64,000 nt of DNA from Alteromonas sp. a30 (GTDB taxonomy: Bacteria; Pseudomonadota; Gammaproteobacteria; Enterobacterales; Alteromonadaceae), in assembly GCF_026788005.1 (NCBI RefSeq), contig NZ_JABEPE010000001.1, positions 453,363 through 517,362 on the forward strand. The letters run 5' to 3'. This document shows, one piece after another, positions 19,047-28,362 of the stretch. Every line of letters starts with the position of its first letter. Position 1 is the first letter of the stretch. The notes beneath the pieces were generated by a model. The model did not search any database and was not told where the DNA came from. It worked only from the letters and a program-made list of their open reading frames with translations. Both the position numbers and the translations under genes were made by a program.

Positions 19047-20291
19047 ATGTCAGTATTATTAAGAAACATTGGTGTACTAATCACTTGTGCTTCGTCATTC
19101 ACTTTACCCGTTCAGGCGCAAACCCAAATAAAAGGTTTAATTCAAGGACAGTATGCACTTATTACGGATGATGAAAAAAGCTTTCTTTATGGTGGGAATG
19201 GTACTGGATTGTTTAAATTTGATGACGAACATGACTCACCAGAAATTAGTCAGGCATTAATCCAGTTTACAACCGGAATAACGTCAACATTAGAGGTAGA
19301 AGGTGTGCTTAATCACACCCGGATACCCAACACTTTCACTCAATTTAGCCAACTTAATCTACGTTATCGCCCACTTTGGTCGGCCCGATATCGATGGCAA
19401 TTCCGTGCAGGTATGTTTTACCCACAATTTGGTTTCGAAAACCCTGATATAGGCTGGCAATCTCCTTTTAATTACACCAATTCAGCTATTAGTAGTTGGA
19501 TTGGCGAAGAATTACGAACCTTAGGTGGAGAGGCAAAATTAACCCTACCCGGTCGTGTTCGTCGAAGTCCTCATACCTTTGAATTAATTGGTTCCCTATA
19601 TAAAAGCAATGACACAACAGGCACACTACTTAGCTGGCGAGGTTGGAGCTTCCACGATAAACAAGCGCTTTATAACGAAAAAATTAACTTTGCAGCGCTT
19701 CCTTCCCTTCAGCGAGAAAACTTTGTTCCCTTGCAAGCCTCGCGTGTTGAGCCATTTCGAGAAATCGATGGTAAATGGGGTGTGTATTTAGGCGCACACT
19801 GGAATTACAAACACCAGTCAAAATTGCGTTATTACTACTACAACAATCAAGCGGACGAAAATATTGTTGCTCGTGGTGGTCAGTATGCATGGCAAACCTT
19901 ATTTCACAGTGTGTCTTGGCAATACCTAATCAACCGTAATTTACGATTTATCGCTCAGTTCATGGATGGCAATACCTCAATGGGCATCAACAAAGTCAAT
20001 GTCGATTTTCGATCTTGGTATGGCTTACTCAGCCAGAAAATAGATACCCACAGGGTAAGTTTACGGTACGACTACTTCAAAACTGTCGATAAAGACCAGT
20101 ATCCAAGCGACCAAAATGATAGTGATGGCTTCGCAATTACGGCTTCCTACAGGTATGATTGGACCCCCAATATCCAGCTAGGGTTAGAGTATATTTACAC
20201 AGATCGCTTTCAAGCGAATCGGGTGCAATGGGGATGGGACCCCAATATTACTCAAGAACAACTGTTGGCGGTGGCACAATACCGTTTTTAA
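19047..20291 (+). CDS. Outer-membrane beta-barrel protein, porin-like
   Basis: A 414-residue exported protein with a signal peptide ending near VQAQTQ (residue ~25). The mature part is rich in alternating aromatic/hydrophobic strands (SKLRYYYYNNQ, RVSLRYDYFKTVD, IQLGLEYIYTDRF) and ends in a terminal Phe (VAQYRF), the usual signal for outer-membrane barrel assembly. I do not recognise a specific transport family. It follows the CofD-like gene at short distance and ends at a terminator. Confidence 0.75.
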   Translation: MSVLLRNIGVLITCASSFTLPVQAQTQIKGLIQGQYALITDDEKSFLYGGNGTGLFKFDDEHDSPEISQALIQFTTGITSTLEVEGVLNHTRIPNTFTQFSQLNLRYRPLWSARYRWQFRAGMFYPQFGFENPDIGWQSPFNYTNSAISSWIGEELRTLGGEAKLTLPGRVRRSPHTFELIGSLYKSNDTTGTLLSWRGWSFHDKQALYNEKINFAALPSLQRENFVPLQASRVEPFREIDGKWGVYLGAHWNYKHQSKLRYYYYNNQADENIVARGGQYAWQTLFHSVSWQYLINRNLRFIAQFMDGNTSMGINKVNVDFRSWYGLLSQKIDTHRVSLRYDYFKTVDKDQYPSDQNDSDGFAITASYRYDWTPNIQLGLEYIYTDRFQANRVQWGWDPNITQEQLLAVAQYRF

Positions 20292-20323
20292 GTGAACACA
20301 CATCAACAAAAACGAATACGTGT

Positions 20324-20349
20324 AAAGCCGGCATCAAAGCTGGCTTTTT
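20324..20349 (+). terminator. Rho-independent terminator after the barrel gene
   Basis: Stem AAAGCCGGC with GCTGGCTTT (one G-U pair), a loop of six, then T-rich TTC, about 33 bp after the stop codon. Confidence 0.75.
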
Positions 20350-20386
20350 CATTTTTGAAAGTCAAAAAGGATCCTGTTGCCGAGTG

Positions 20387-21610
20387 ATGAAATTTTTGCC
20401 AACGTTAATCAACAACACTCTCTTGCCAATAATCGCGCTCACGTTTGGTTTTACCGTCGTTTCATTCTTTCAAGCAGAAACGCTTTTTTGGTTACAAGAT
20501 AAAAGCTGGCTGCCTTACCCTTTACTGGTCGTTGCGGCCGTTATCGCATCTCAATTTAACCAAAGCCGCTATTTTTATGCTTGCTTACTCTGGTTACTAC
20601 TTTTTGCAAGCCTCGATTCACCTTCTCTTCTAACGCAACCTTTCTCACCAAGCACATTGATGCTGGTACTTTCAGGTATTACAAGCCTGCTTGTCTGGCA
20701 AAAAGATAAAGGGTTAAGACTTTCTAGTCTCATCCTGACCAGCACTATGATAGTGATAGTTGCCGCTGCCATTGCTTGGATACTCAACTCAGCAATGTTG
20801 ACCTCACTGCCTGCTTACCAGCTCAGAAGTAACGATTTCGCCGTTTTATTTCCCACTTTAGCGCAACACTTCTCTTTACTTGAATTCAGCCTATACGCGC
20901 TATTTTTCGGATTAGCCATGCTCCGAACCTTGATTACCCCGCAGCTTAACCACTCCCTATTGGCCGCATCAATGCTGTGTTTGTTTGTGGTGAACATGAA
21001 CTTTTCATTGTCATTATTAGCCTTTGCCGCCAACCTTTTTGCTCTGATTGCTGTAACCGTCGTACTGTTAAATAGCCATAGAATGGCCTTTAAGGACGAA
21101 TTGACCGGAATTGCATCGCGTCGAGCATTAATGCACTTTACGCAATCTTTATTTAACAATTACACGTTGGTTATGGCGGATGTGGACCATTTTAAATCCT
21201 TCAATGATAAACACGGGCATGATGTGGGAGACCAAGTGCTGCGTATGGTTGCCCAACAACTCAACCGCGTAAGCAAGGGCGGGAAAGCTTTTCGCTATGG
21301 TGGAGAAGAGTTCACTCTGGTTTTTCCGGGTAAAAAGCCAGAGCAAGTATTTGAAACCATCGATGCATTACGGGAAAGTATTGCCCAATACCCAATGACC
21401 ATTCGTCAAGCGGATAGGCCAATTGCCAAGCCTAAAGCGAATTCACAAGATACTAAACCCAAAATCAATAAACAAACCGTCACTGTTACCATGAGTTTTG
21501 GCGTTGCTTTCAAAAACAAACAAATAAGTTTTGAAAAAGCATTAAAACAGGCTGACGAGGCTCTTTACAAAGCGAAAAAAGCAGGAAGAAATAACGTACA
21601 AGTTGCATAA
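20387..21610 (+). CDS. Membrane-bound diguanylate cyclase (GGDEF)
   Basis: Makes c-di-GMP from GTP. About 407 residues: seven or so membrane segments over residues 1-230, then a GGDEF domain with DELTGIASRRALMHF, DVDHFKSFNDKHGHDVGDQV and the active-site motif YGGEEF. The inhibitory I-site that should be RxxD just before the active site reads RVSK, so product inhibition through that site is probably lost. I place the start at MKFLPTL, just after the terminator of the preceding gene; the open frame upstream overlaps the barrel gene. A PilZ-like protein is encoded at 58.1 kb. Confidence 0.9.
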   Translation: MKFLPTLINNTLLPIIALTFGFTVVSFFQAETLFWLQDKSWLPYPLLVVAAVIASQFNQSRYFYACLLWLLLFASLDSPSLLTQPFSPSTLMLVLSGITSLLVWQKDKGLRLSSLILTSTMIVIVAAAIAWILNSAMLTSLPAYQLRSNDFAVLFPTLAQHFSLLEFSLYALFFGLAMLRTLITPQLNHSLLAASMLCLFVVNMNFSLSLLAFAANLFALIAVTVVLLNSHRMAFKDELTGIASRRALMHFTQSLFNNYTLVMADVDHFKSFNDKHGHDVGDQVLRMVAQQLNRVSKGGKAFRYGGEEFTLVFPGKKPEQVFETIDALRESIAQYPMTIRQADRPIAKPKANSQDTKPKINKQTVTVTMSFGVAFKNKQISFEKALKQADEALYKAKKAGRNNVQVA

Positions 21611-21693
21611 GTACCAAATGGCAATATACGCTTCTGCTTACATCGCTTTATAGCGAATATATACGATTTTACGTACACCTGTAATGCACTTTG

Positions 21694-22143
21694 TTAAGCA
21701 CATTCTACTTCTTTATCAACCTTTTTCTGAATCAAAGGTTCATTGTTTAGCTCTCTAAATAAGTGACGCCCAAGGCGTTCAATATTAGCCATTGTGGTCA
21801 TTTCATTCGCACTAAAGAAGTCTAAACGAATTCCCGACAACACTTCTTCCTGGAACGCGCGAGCAAATGCATCCTCATCCATATTGATTGCCCTCGCTCG
21901 GCTACCAAATTGAATATCAGCAACTTTCTCAGTTTTGGGTTCTGTACCGTCAACCAGCCATTCAACCGTTACTCCTGTTCGCTGGTATATCTCATAACAT
22001 GCTTTTAATGGCGGAGTTTTAGCAACTTTCCAGCCTTGTATAGTGCTTGGTTTAACGTTAAAAAATTTGCTTAGTTGATTATCATTTTCAACGCCACAGG
22101 CGCGATACATTCTTTTAAATATCGCCACAATATCAAAGTCCAT
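21694..22143 (-). CDS. Phage CI-type HTH regulator
   Basis: A 149-residue DNA-binding protein whose N-terminal ~65 residues match the HTH of CI-like phage repressors (NQLSKFFNVKPSTIQGWKVA, then VTVEWLVDGTEP). The C-terminal half is helical and lacks an S24 peptidase domain, so RecA-driven self-cleavage is unlikely. It is divergent from another HTH gene across a 273-bp AT-rich gap with a palindromic operator candidate, as in a lysis-lysogeny switch, but no phage genes are nearby. Confidence 0.75.
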   Translation of the reverse strand: MDFDIVAIFKRMYRACGVENDNQLSKFFNVKPSTIQGWKVAKTPPLKACYEIYQRTGVTVEWLVDGTEPKTEKVADIQFGSRARAINMDEDAFARAFQEEVLSGIRLDFFSANEMTTMANIERLGRHLFRELNNEPLIQKKVDKEVECA

Positions 22144-22192
22144 AATTATTACCCTCTAGTGAAATAACAGACTTACGTTATACGTTTTTTCG

Positions 22193-22219
22193 TAAATTTG
22201 TGTTGACCATACAAATTTA
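22193..22219. promoter_or_regulatory. Operator candidate between the divergent HTH genes
   Basis: Perfect inverted repeat TAAATTTGT/ACAAATTTA with a 9-bp spacer, 50 bp upstream of the CI-like gene start. A smaller inverted pair TTACG/CGTAA overlaps its left side near 22173-22195. Binding by either HTH protein is inferred. Confidence 0.6.
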
Positions 22220-22286
22220 ATTATTTAGATTTACTTCCGCAATATATATGAACTTTGCTCAAATATCATTTGAACATAAGTGCAAA

Positions 22287-22302
22287 TATTAAAACCTAGT
22301 TA
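22287..22302 (+). repeat. 16-bp direct repeat, copy 1
   Basis: TATTAAAACCTAGTTA, exact match to 22871-22886. This copy is in the gap between the two HTH genes, about 115 bp before the second one. Confidence 0.7.
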
Positions 22303-22416
22303 ACATTAAACCGAAAATATCTAGAAAATAATTCAACATAATTACATTGGTAAATTTTTTACATTAAAAATAATGATTATAAGTTATGTATAAAATTTTG
22401 AATTGGGGATACAACA

Positions 22417-22671
22417 ATGAGATTTATTAAAGGAAATGATCTACGCTCTATGCGTCTAATCGCAGGTTTAACGACAGTAGAAATGGCGGAAGCTGCGGGA
22501 GTTAAAACACGAAAAACATATGAAAACTGGGAGAAAAACGTTGGTACGCCCAACGTCAATCAATTCATTGCGATGACCAAGGCATGCCACTTCCCACCAG
22601 CAGATGTTATTGTTCACTTTATGAGTAAAGAGCAAAACAATATGGCCTTGCTAATTGCACAAGGAAAATAA
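22417..22671 (+). CDS. Small XRE/Cro-like HTH protein
   Basis: An 84-residue protein. Residues 7-60 look like an XRE-type HTH (LRSMRLIAGLTTVEMAEAAG, then KTYENWEKNVGTPNVNQF). The ribosome binding site GGGGAT lies 6 bp before the ATG. It is divergent from the CI-like gene, so the pair resembles a cI/cro switch. A role as antagonist of the CI-like protein is inference. It could also be an orphan regulator left from a mobile element. Confidence 0.7.
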   Translation: MRFIKGNDLRSMRLIAGLTTVEMAEAAGVKTRKTYENWEKNVGTPNVNQFIAMTKACHFPPADVIVHFMSKEQNNMALLIAQGK

Positions 22672-23011
22672 TATTTTTTTCTACCATTGAGAGAGTGGCC
22701 GTTTGCGCTGTTTATAAGCAGTAACAGCGCGCGGTAGCAAAAAGCGTAAGGCAATTTTTAAATCTTTTATATCCTTAATTCATTTTGACGAACTTTCATA
22801 TTTTAAAACTATACGAAAATACATATTTCCCCTTTACCCAGCCAAGTCAATCCACTCACACTAAGGTCAGTATTAAAACCTAGTTATATTTACCTGTATG
22901 CCAAACAAATTCCAAAAATTATCCCCTTAATTGGGTTTCTATCTTGCTTGAAAGCAAAGTTGGCGCTAGCATTAGCCTAAACACTTCAAAAAAATCGAAC
23001 AATTGAGTCAC
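22672..23011. other. Intergenic region upstream of the LysR gene
   Basis: A 340-bp AT-rich gap. It holds the second copy of the 16-bp direct repeat (22871-22886). A GC-rich patch lies near 22690-22740 (CTGTTTATAAGCAGTAACAG), which could fold into a short hairpin. No gene is recognised. Confidence 0.45.
22871..22886 (+). repeat. 16-bp direct repeat, copy 2
   Basis: TATTAAAACCTAGTTA, identical to 22287-22302, about 125 bp before the LysR-family gene. Confidence 0.7.
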
Positions 23012-23905
23012 ATGTACCGCCAGAAGACTACACTCGAGCAGTGGAGAATTTTACAAGCCGTTGTGGATTGTGGAGGCTATGCTCACGCCGCCAAAACGCT
23101 AAATAAGAGCCAATCCTCTTTGAATCACGCCGTCGCCAAATTGCAAGGTCAGTTAAATGTGCAACTATTGGAAGTCAAAGGTAGAAAAGCATTTTTAACC
23201 AAAGCAGGGGAAGTGATGCTAAGGAGAAGTCGTCTTCTTAGTCAATCCGCACAAGAACTAGAAGAATTAGCGAATAATATTAATCAAGGTTGGGAGCCTG
23301 AAATCATCATTGCCGCTGACTTAGCCTTCCCTAGACCGGTGCTCCTACCGATTTTAAAACATTTTCAACCCTTATGCAGAGGCAGTCGCATTACATTGCT
23401 GGATACGGTATTAAGCGGTTCAGAAGAAGCGGTTAAAGATAAAAGCGCTGATATTGTTATCACAAATGAAGTTCCAAGGGGCTTTTTACACGAACCCTTA
23501 ATTGAAGTGAATTTTGTCGCCGTTACCCACCCACAGCATCCGCTCACCCAGTTGCCATCTCCTATCGATCCGCAAGAGCTACAGCAACATGTGCAAGTGG
23601 TTATTCGAGATTCCGGGCAAAACCCTCATGATGATAGAGGCTGGTTGCGTGCGGAGCAGCGCTGGACAGTGAGTCAATTTCACAGCGCTGTTGATATATT
23701 ATTGGAAGGCATTGGCTTTTGTTGGCTGCCTCAACATCATGTTGAACGCTATATTGAAATGAAGCAGCTTGTGACGCTTAACGTTAAAGGCAGTAGCTTC
23801 AAACGGGTGACTTTATCTTTAGTCAATCCCAATTCAGAACAGATGGGGCCGGGAACACAAATGCTAACCGAAATGATCCTTGCTGAAAGGCAAATTTCAC
23901 AATAG
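23012..23905 (+). CDS. LysR-family transcriptional regulator
   Basis: A 297-residue LTTR: N-terminal winged HTH (EQWRILQAVVDCGGYAHAAK, then LNKSQSSLNHAVAKLQGQLN) and a C-terminal periplasmic-binding-like effector domain (PEIIIAADLAFPRPVLLP, DIVITNEVP, GIGFCWLPQH). I prefer the ATG at 23012 to a TTG three codons earlier. The target is unknown: the downstream neighbour is a small gene on the same strand, and the upstream neighbour is the Cro-like gene. LTTRs usually regulate a divergent gene, but none is present here. Confidence 0.88.
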   Translation: MYRQKTTLEQWRILQAVVDCGGYAHAAKTLNKSQSSLNHAVAKLQGQLNVQLLEVKGRKAFLTKAGEVMLRRSRLLSQSAQELEELANNINQGWEPEIIIAADLAFPRPVLLPILKHFQPLCRGSRITLLDTVLSGSEEAVKDKSADIVITNEVPRGFLHEPLIEVNFVAVTHPQHPLTQLPSPIDPQELQQHVQVVIRDSGQNPHDDRGWLRAEQRWTVSQFHSAVDILLEGIGFCWLPQHHVERYIEMKQLVTLNVKGSSFKRVTLSLVNPNSEQMGPGTQMLTEMILAERQISQ

Positions 23906-23959
23906 GCTATGCGTTAGAGCTAAAAAGCTAGAACCGAAAGAAAGGTGGTAAACCAAGCT

Positions 23960-24373
23960 ATGCGGATGACTCGCGAAGAACTCAGTCAATTAATGTTAGA
24001 TAGCGCTCAAAATGCGATAGAAACAACACAGCAAGAGTTCAACATTGAACTAGACGGTTCAGCCGACAGTATCAGTAAAGTAGATGATATTTTATTAAGC
24101 TGGATTGGGCGCTATAAGGATCAAGCGTTAGAAGATAAAGCCGTATTTACACTCTGCAATATCTACGGAGCTTACATTGGAGAAGTGTATCGTCAATTGG
24201 TCGGTGGTGAATGGGCCTATGATGCAAGTGACGAAAATGCGCCTTACGTGGTGTTAGAATACGCCGATAAATCCTATGCGTTTGCAGGTATCTGCTATCA
24301 ACGACTGGTTAACGATAGCACTATTAGCGTGAAAAAATACTTTGATAAAGCCGTAGCCAACGCCACACAATAA
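23960..24373 (+). CDS. Conserved-looking cytoplasmic protein of unknown function
   Basis: About 137 residues, acidic, no signal peptide or membrane segment. The centre reads FTLCNIYGAYIGEVYRQLVG followed by GEWAYDA, a pattern vaguely like DUF3806-type small proteins; I cannot assign it. I chose the ATG at 23960, with GGTGG about 12 bp upstream; a GTG at 23945 lies within that purine stretch. It is 54 bp downstream of the LysR gene and may share its transcript, and it converges with the DUF2919-like gene. Confidence 0.6.
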   Translation: MRMTREELSQLMLDSAQNAIETTQQEFNIELDGSADSISKVDDILLSWIGRYKDQALEDKAVFTLCNIYGAYIGEVYRQLVGGEWAYDASDENAPYVVLEYADKSYAFAGICYQRLVNDSTISVKKYFDKAVANATQ

Positions 24374-24381
24374 CACCTTTC

Positions 24382-24897
24382 TTAATCCGTTTTTTCTACA
24401 GAAGTTGATGTATCTTGTTCGGCTTCTGTAGGTTGTGACCAATCTTCTACAAATGCGCTAAATAATCGGCTTTTCATGCAATAGCTGGCAGCCATCCCCG
24501 CAAAAACAAAAGATAGCGCAGTTGACCAGTTAAAACGCCAGTGTTGCTGCACTGCCATGGCAATGTGGGAAGCCACATCCAATGTTAATCCAAGTAAAAT
24601 AATTGGCTTAAGCCAGAAAAACACCCAGCGATGCCCAGCTTTTGCTAGCCCTTCCCGAAACGACACAATCGACGCAGCAAACCACGCAGGCAATGCTAAA
24701 ACAAGCGCTAAATAAAAATCATGGTTGTTTGGGTAGAATAATGCCAGTAAGGCACTGCTATCCTGTCCGAAAGTAGATAACGATAGCACCAACACCAAAT
24801 AAGGGCGTAAAAGCAGCAGAATAATCAGCCACAACAAAGCATGAGGCTTAACCCTACCGTGTTGATCTAAATGATTAAGAGGAAGGTAAGGCGTCAC
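24382..24897 (-). CDS. DUF2919 (YfeZ-like) inner-membrane protein
   Basis: A 171-residue protein with about four transmembrane helices (LLWLIILLLLRPYLVLVLSL, LALVLALPAWFAASIV, WLKPIILLGLTLDVASHIAM, ALSFVFAGMAASYCM). The N-terminus YLPLNHLDQHGRVKPHALLW matches the opening of DUF2919 proteins such as YfeZ. The function is unknown. It lies 29 bp after lolE on the same strand and may be the last gene of that operon. Confidence 0.65.
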   Translation of the reverse strand: MTPYLPLNHLDQHGRVKPHALLWLIILLLLRPYLVLVLSLSTFGQDSSALLALFYPNNHDFYLALVLALPAWFAASIVSFREGLAKAGHRWVFFWLKPIILLGLTLDVASHIAMAVQQHWRFNWSTALSFVFAGMAASYCMKSRLFSAFVEDWSQPTEAEQDTSTSVEKTD

Positions 24898-24926
24898 AGG
24901 TTATTTCCTTTTCACAAGCATCGAGT

Positions 24927-26165
24927 TTAGTGACCCAGCACTTTCGCGGGTTCCACCTTACTGGCTTTAATCGCCGGGTACAAGGTAGCAAGCACACTTA
25001 AGACAAGGGCGATCCCTACTGTTAACCACACATCCTGCCAATGTAACTGAGAGGGTAAAAAGTCGATAAAATACACATCGCCAGACAAGACCTTGAACCC
25101 AAATAAGTGCTCGATGAATGCCGCAATATTGGATAAATTTAAAGCAAAAACAACCCCAACAACAGCGCCAATCAGGGTACCAAAAATACCGTTTACAATC
25201 CCCTGCACTACAAACACACTGGCGATAGTGCCTGACGTAGTCCCCATCGTTTTTAACATGGCAATTTCAGTTTGTTTTTCTCTCACCGACATCACCAAAG
25301 ATGAAACAATATTAAAACTCGCCACCGCTATTACCAAGGTCAAGGCAATGTACACGACCGTGCGCACCAGTTGAATATCCTGATACAAATAGCCGTGGGT
25401 GCGCGTCCAATCTGAAATATATACATGCTGTGGTAATAAATACCCTAATTCACGTGTTTTGCTGCTGGCGATAAAGGGATCATCAAAGTGCATCGACAAA
25501 CCCGAAGCTCCCTGCGTAACGCCCAAAGTTGCAGCGGCAAGATCGATATGCATATAAGCTAGAAAGCTATCTAAGTCGCCACCCATGGTAATTTCCCCCA
25601 CCACGGTTAACCATAGAGACACAGGCGCAGACAACTTTAGCTCCGCGCTTGGTTTAGGCAAAAGCACCTGTACTTTGTCTCCCACGCTTAAGCCCAAATG
25701 TTGCAAAACACTTTTGCCCAACAAAAGCGCATTAGGCTCTTGTTCAAAAGCTTGCCATGCATTTTCTGGGGCAATCTTCAGTGCATTTTTCTGGCTAGCC
25801 TCTGCAACATCAATCCCCGTTAAATGTACGGCTTTATTTCTTTTGCCTCTTTGCAGCAGCGCGGTAGCTTTAATAAAAGGCTGAATATGGGTAACACGCG
25901 GATCCTGCGAAAACTGAGCCTTAATTTCCTGCCAATCTTCTAGTCCAGTGGGAGCAACAGCCGTTAATTCACCATGGGGGACCGTTGCTAACAACCGCTC
26001 TTTTAACTCTTTTTCAAAACCATTCATCACCGACAGCAACACAATCAAGACAAAGCACCCTAGGCCAATTCCCACGGTAGATGAAGACGCGATAAAAGCA
26101 TTAAATCCACTACGTTTTTTGCTTTTACGGAAGCGTAAAGCAAGCTCCCACACCAAACTATTCAT
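24927..26165 (-). CDS. lolE: Lipoprotein-releasing ABC permease LolE
   Basis: Membrane subunit of the LolCDE complex, which extracts outer-membrane lipoproteins from the inner membrane and hands them to LolA. It has four transmembrane helices, one near the N-terminus and three at the C-terminus, with a large periplasmic domain between. Family motifs: [36 protein letters not shown] and [22 protein letters not shown] start at MNSLVWEL, whose ATG overlaps the lolD stop by 8 bp; a GTG five codons upstream is possible. The order lolC-lolD-lolE supports E over C. Confidence 0.9.
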   Translation of the reverse strand: MNSLVWELALRFRKSKKRSGFNAFIASSSTVGIGLGCFVLIVLLSVMNGFEKELKERLLATVPHGELTAVAPTGLEDWQEIKAQFSQDPRVTHIQPFIKATALLQRGKRNKAVHLTGIDVAEASQKNALKIAPENAWQAFEQEPNALLLGKSVLQHLGLSVGDKVQVLLPKPSAELKLSAPVSLWLTVVGEITMGGDLDSFLAYMHIDLAAATLGVTQGASGLSMHFDDPFIASSKTRELGYLLPQHVYISDWTRTHGYLYQDIQLVRTVVYIALTLVIAVASFNIVSSLVMSVREKQTEIAMLKTMGTTSGTIASVFVVQGIVNGIFGTLIGAVVGVVFALNLSNIAAFIEHLFGFKVLSGDVYFIDFLPSQLHWQDVWLTVGIALVLSVLATLYPAIKASKVEPAKVLGH

Positions 26166-26838
26166 GAACGAAGCTACCATTACTTAAATGCAAAGTTCTA
26201 TCTAACCTTGCCGCCAACCTCACATCATGGGTAACAACAACAAAGCTGGTTGAAAAGGCTTCTTTCAACGACAGCAGTAATTCATAAATTGCCTCACCGG
26301 TCTTGTCATCTAAGTTCCCCGTCGGTTCATCTGCCAACACCAATTTAGGGTTGGTCACTAAAGCTCGGGCAATGGCAACGCGTTGTCTTTCCCCGCCAGA
26401 AAGCGCCGAAGGCTTATGTTCTGCTCGCGCCGCTAACCCGACTTTTTCTAACAATACCTCTGCTTGCTTCATGGCTTGGACCTTTTTCATTCCACCAATT
26501 AACAATGGCATCGCCGTATTTTCCATCGCTGTAAATTCTGGTAATAAATGATGCTGTTGATACACAAAACCTAAATTTTGATTGCGAAAGTTAGCTTGTT
26601 GATTTTCAGTGAACGTATAAATATCCTCACCTTCAAATAACACTTCCCCATTCGATGGTTTATCGAGCGCGCCAAGTAAATGCAATAAGGTACTTTTCCC
26701 TGAACCGGAACTGCCCAAAATCGCTACTTGCTCGCCTTTTTCTACATCAAAGCTCACATTATTGAGTACCGTAATCGGCTTAGGACCTTCTTCATAAACT
26801 TTGGTCAAATTATGACAAGACAATAAAACTGAACTCAT
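26158..26838 (-). CDS. lolD: Lipoprotein-releasing ABC ATPase LolD
   Basis: ATPase of LolCDE, 226 residues. Walker [20 protein letters not shown]-loop [17 protein letters not shown] (LLPEFTA is typical of LolD), signature [15 protein letters not shown], and Walker [13 protein letters not shown]. It lies between lolC and lolE and overlaps the latter. Confidence 0.95.
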   Translation of the reverse strand: MSSVLLSCHNLTKVYEEGPKPITVLNNVSFDVEKGEQVAILGSSGSGKSTLLHLLGALDKPSNGEVLFEGEDIYTFTENQQANFRNQNLGFVYQQHHLLPEFTAMENTAMPLLIGGMKKVQAMKQAEVLLEKVGLAARAEHKPSALSGGERQRVAIARALVTNPKLVLADEPTGNLDDKTGEAIYELLLSLKEAFSTSFVVVTHDVRLAARLDRTLHLSNGSFVHE

Positions 26839-26895
26839 AGTTTTCCTTTTAAATCAATGGGGAAGACACACAGATGACCAAGGCTTTTACTCATT

Positions 26896-28101
26896 TTACT
26901 CATAACGAAGCGCCTCAGCTGGACGCACTTTTGCAGCACGAAATGCTGGGTATAACGTTGCCACTAAACACAAAACAAGCGATAACAAGATCATGCCTAG
27001 CAATTGATGCCACTGTATCAACACGGGCAGCACACCGTTAGGCAAATACAAATGAATGGGAATACCCACAAATAACAACAATTCATTAATATTAAACGCC
27101 AGTGTTAAGCCCAACGCACTGCCAAGCGCTGTGCCTTTTAATCCGTTACTGAGCCCATTAACTAAAAACACTAGCCACACTCCCCGCTGCGTTAAGCCCT
27201 GAGTTTGCAATATAGCGATGTCGCCCTGCTTTTCCGTTACCACCATGACTAAGGCTGAAACAATATTAAATGCCGCCACGGCAATAATGAGCAACAACAT
27301 CAGGCTCATCATGTTTTTTTCCATTTTCACCGCATCAAACAGTGGGCCTTGTCGAGTGCGCCAATCATCAAACTCTACTGACAACAACATCAATTCAGTC
27401 TTTACCGCTTGATATTGAAAGGGATCGTTAAGAAATAAACGGGTTTGTGACAGCTCATCTGTTGACTTACGTAACAAGCGAGCTAAATCTTGAATTGCCA
27501 CTAAAGCAACGGAGTCATCAATTTGTGACCCCATCTCAAATATGCCAACAATACGGAATTTTCGTTGACTCGGAATGCGACCAATTAGGGTATAACGCGT
27601 GCTTTCAGCACTCATAATACGAACCTGATCGCCAACATTAACATTTAATGCAGACGCCAATGCTCGGCCAATAACAATGCCATATTCACCCGCTTGCAAA
27701 AGCGACAAGTCGCCACTCAGCATACCGTCATTAACCTGAGACAAAGGCGCAATCCGATTGCTATCAATACCTTGCAATACAACCGGCCTTAATGCCGAAT
27801 ACGACTGTACTGCTGCTTCCACCTCAGCAAAGGGCATAAAAGCCTGAACATCAGGATGCTGTTTAATATCTGAACTTAAGTCAGTAACGGATTGTGCCAC
27901 GACAAAATGTGGAATAAGCCCTAAAATACGCTGTTTGAGTTGACCTTCAAAACCGTTCATAACTGAGGCCACAACAATTAAAGCCGCAAGTCCTAACGCA
28001 ATACCGGAGACAGAAAAGAAGTTAATAAAGGCGATAAAATGATTACTTTTGTTGCTATTGGCATAGCGCCAACCAATATACAGAGGAGCAAACAAGTTCA
28101 C
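26896..28101 (-). CDS. lolC: Lipoprotein-releasing ABC permease LolC
   Basis: The other LolCDE permease, which binds LolA. Residues 4-20 read FAPLYIGWRYANSNKSN, then ALGLAALIVVASVMNGFEGQ, a large periplasmic domain, and C-terminal helices with GDIAILQTQG and LYPAFRAAKVRPAEALRYE. The length (401) is normal. The start codon is GTG with AAAGGA upstream. It is the first gene of lolCDE, divergent from a lipoprotein gene. Confidence 0.9.
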   Translation of the reverse strand: MNLFAPLYIGWRYANSNKSNHFIAFINFFSVSGIALGLAALIVVASVMNGFEGQLKQRILGLIPHFVVAQSVTDLSSDIKQHPDVQAFMPFAEVEAAVQSYSALRPVVLQGIDSNRIAPLSQVNDGMLSGDLSLLQAGEYGIVIGRALASALNVNVGDQVRIMSAESTRYTLIGRIPSQRKFRIVGIFEMGSQIDDSVALVAIQDLARLLRKSTDELSQTRLFLNDPFQYQAVKTELMLLSVEFDDWRTRQGPLFDAVKMEKNMMSLMLLLIIAVAAFNIVSALVMVVTEKQGDIAILQTQGLTQRGVWLVFLVNGLSNGLKGTALGSALGLTLAFNINELLLFVGIPIHLYLPNGVLPVLIQWHQLLGMILLSLVLCLVATLYPAFRAAKVRPAEALRYE

Positions 28102-28362
28102 GCATCCTTTCCTAATACACTAAAACCACGAATTCTGACATATTCACACCCTGTTTACCTCATAAATGTGTTTAAGAATAATTCACCTGTAACGATTTGT
28201 CGTAAACCTTACCGTATCACTCTTCTGCCTACCCTTTGTAACATCAGCTTTATGCCTAACTCTTGAAAAATAAAAGACAATTAACAACGGCTAGCTAGTG
28301 ACGAAAGGCATTGATTGGTCGATAATAAACAACAATAAACCTCCAATAAGCCTTATTTACCC

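Noticed and set aside
20159..20386. Longer N-terminus for the diguanylate cyclase
   Set aside because: It would overlap the barrel gene and read through its terminator; the membrane segments begin right after MKFLPTL.
21694..22671. Toxin-antitoxin pair
   Set aside because: Both proteins look like HTH regulators, and they are divergent rather than in one operon.
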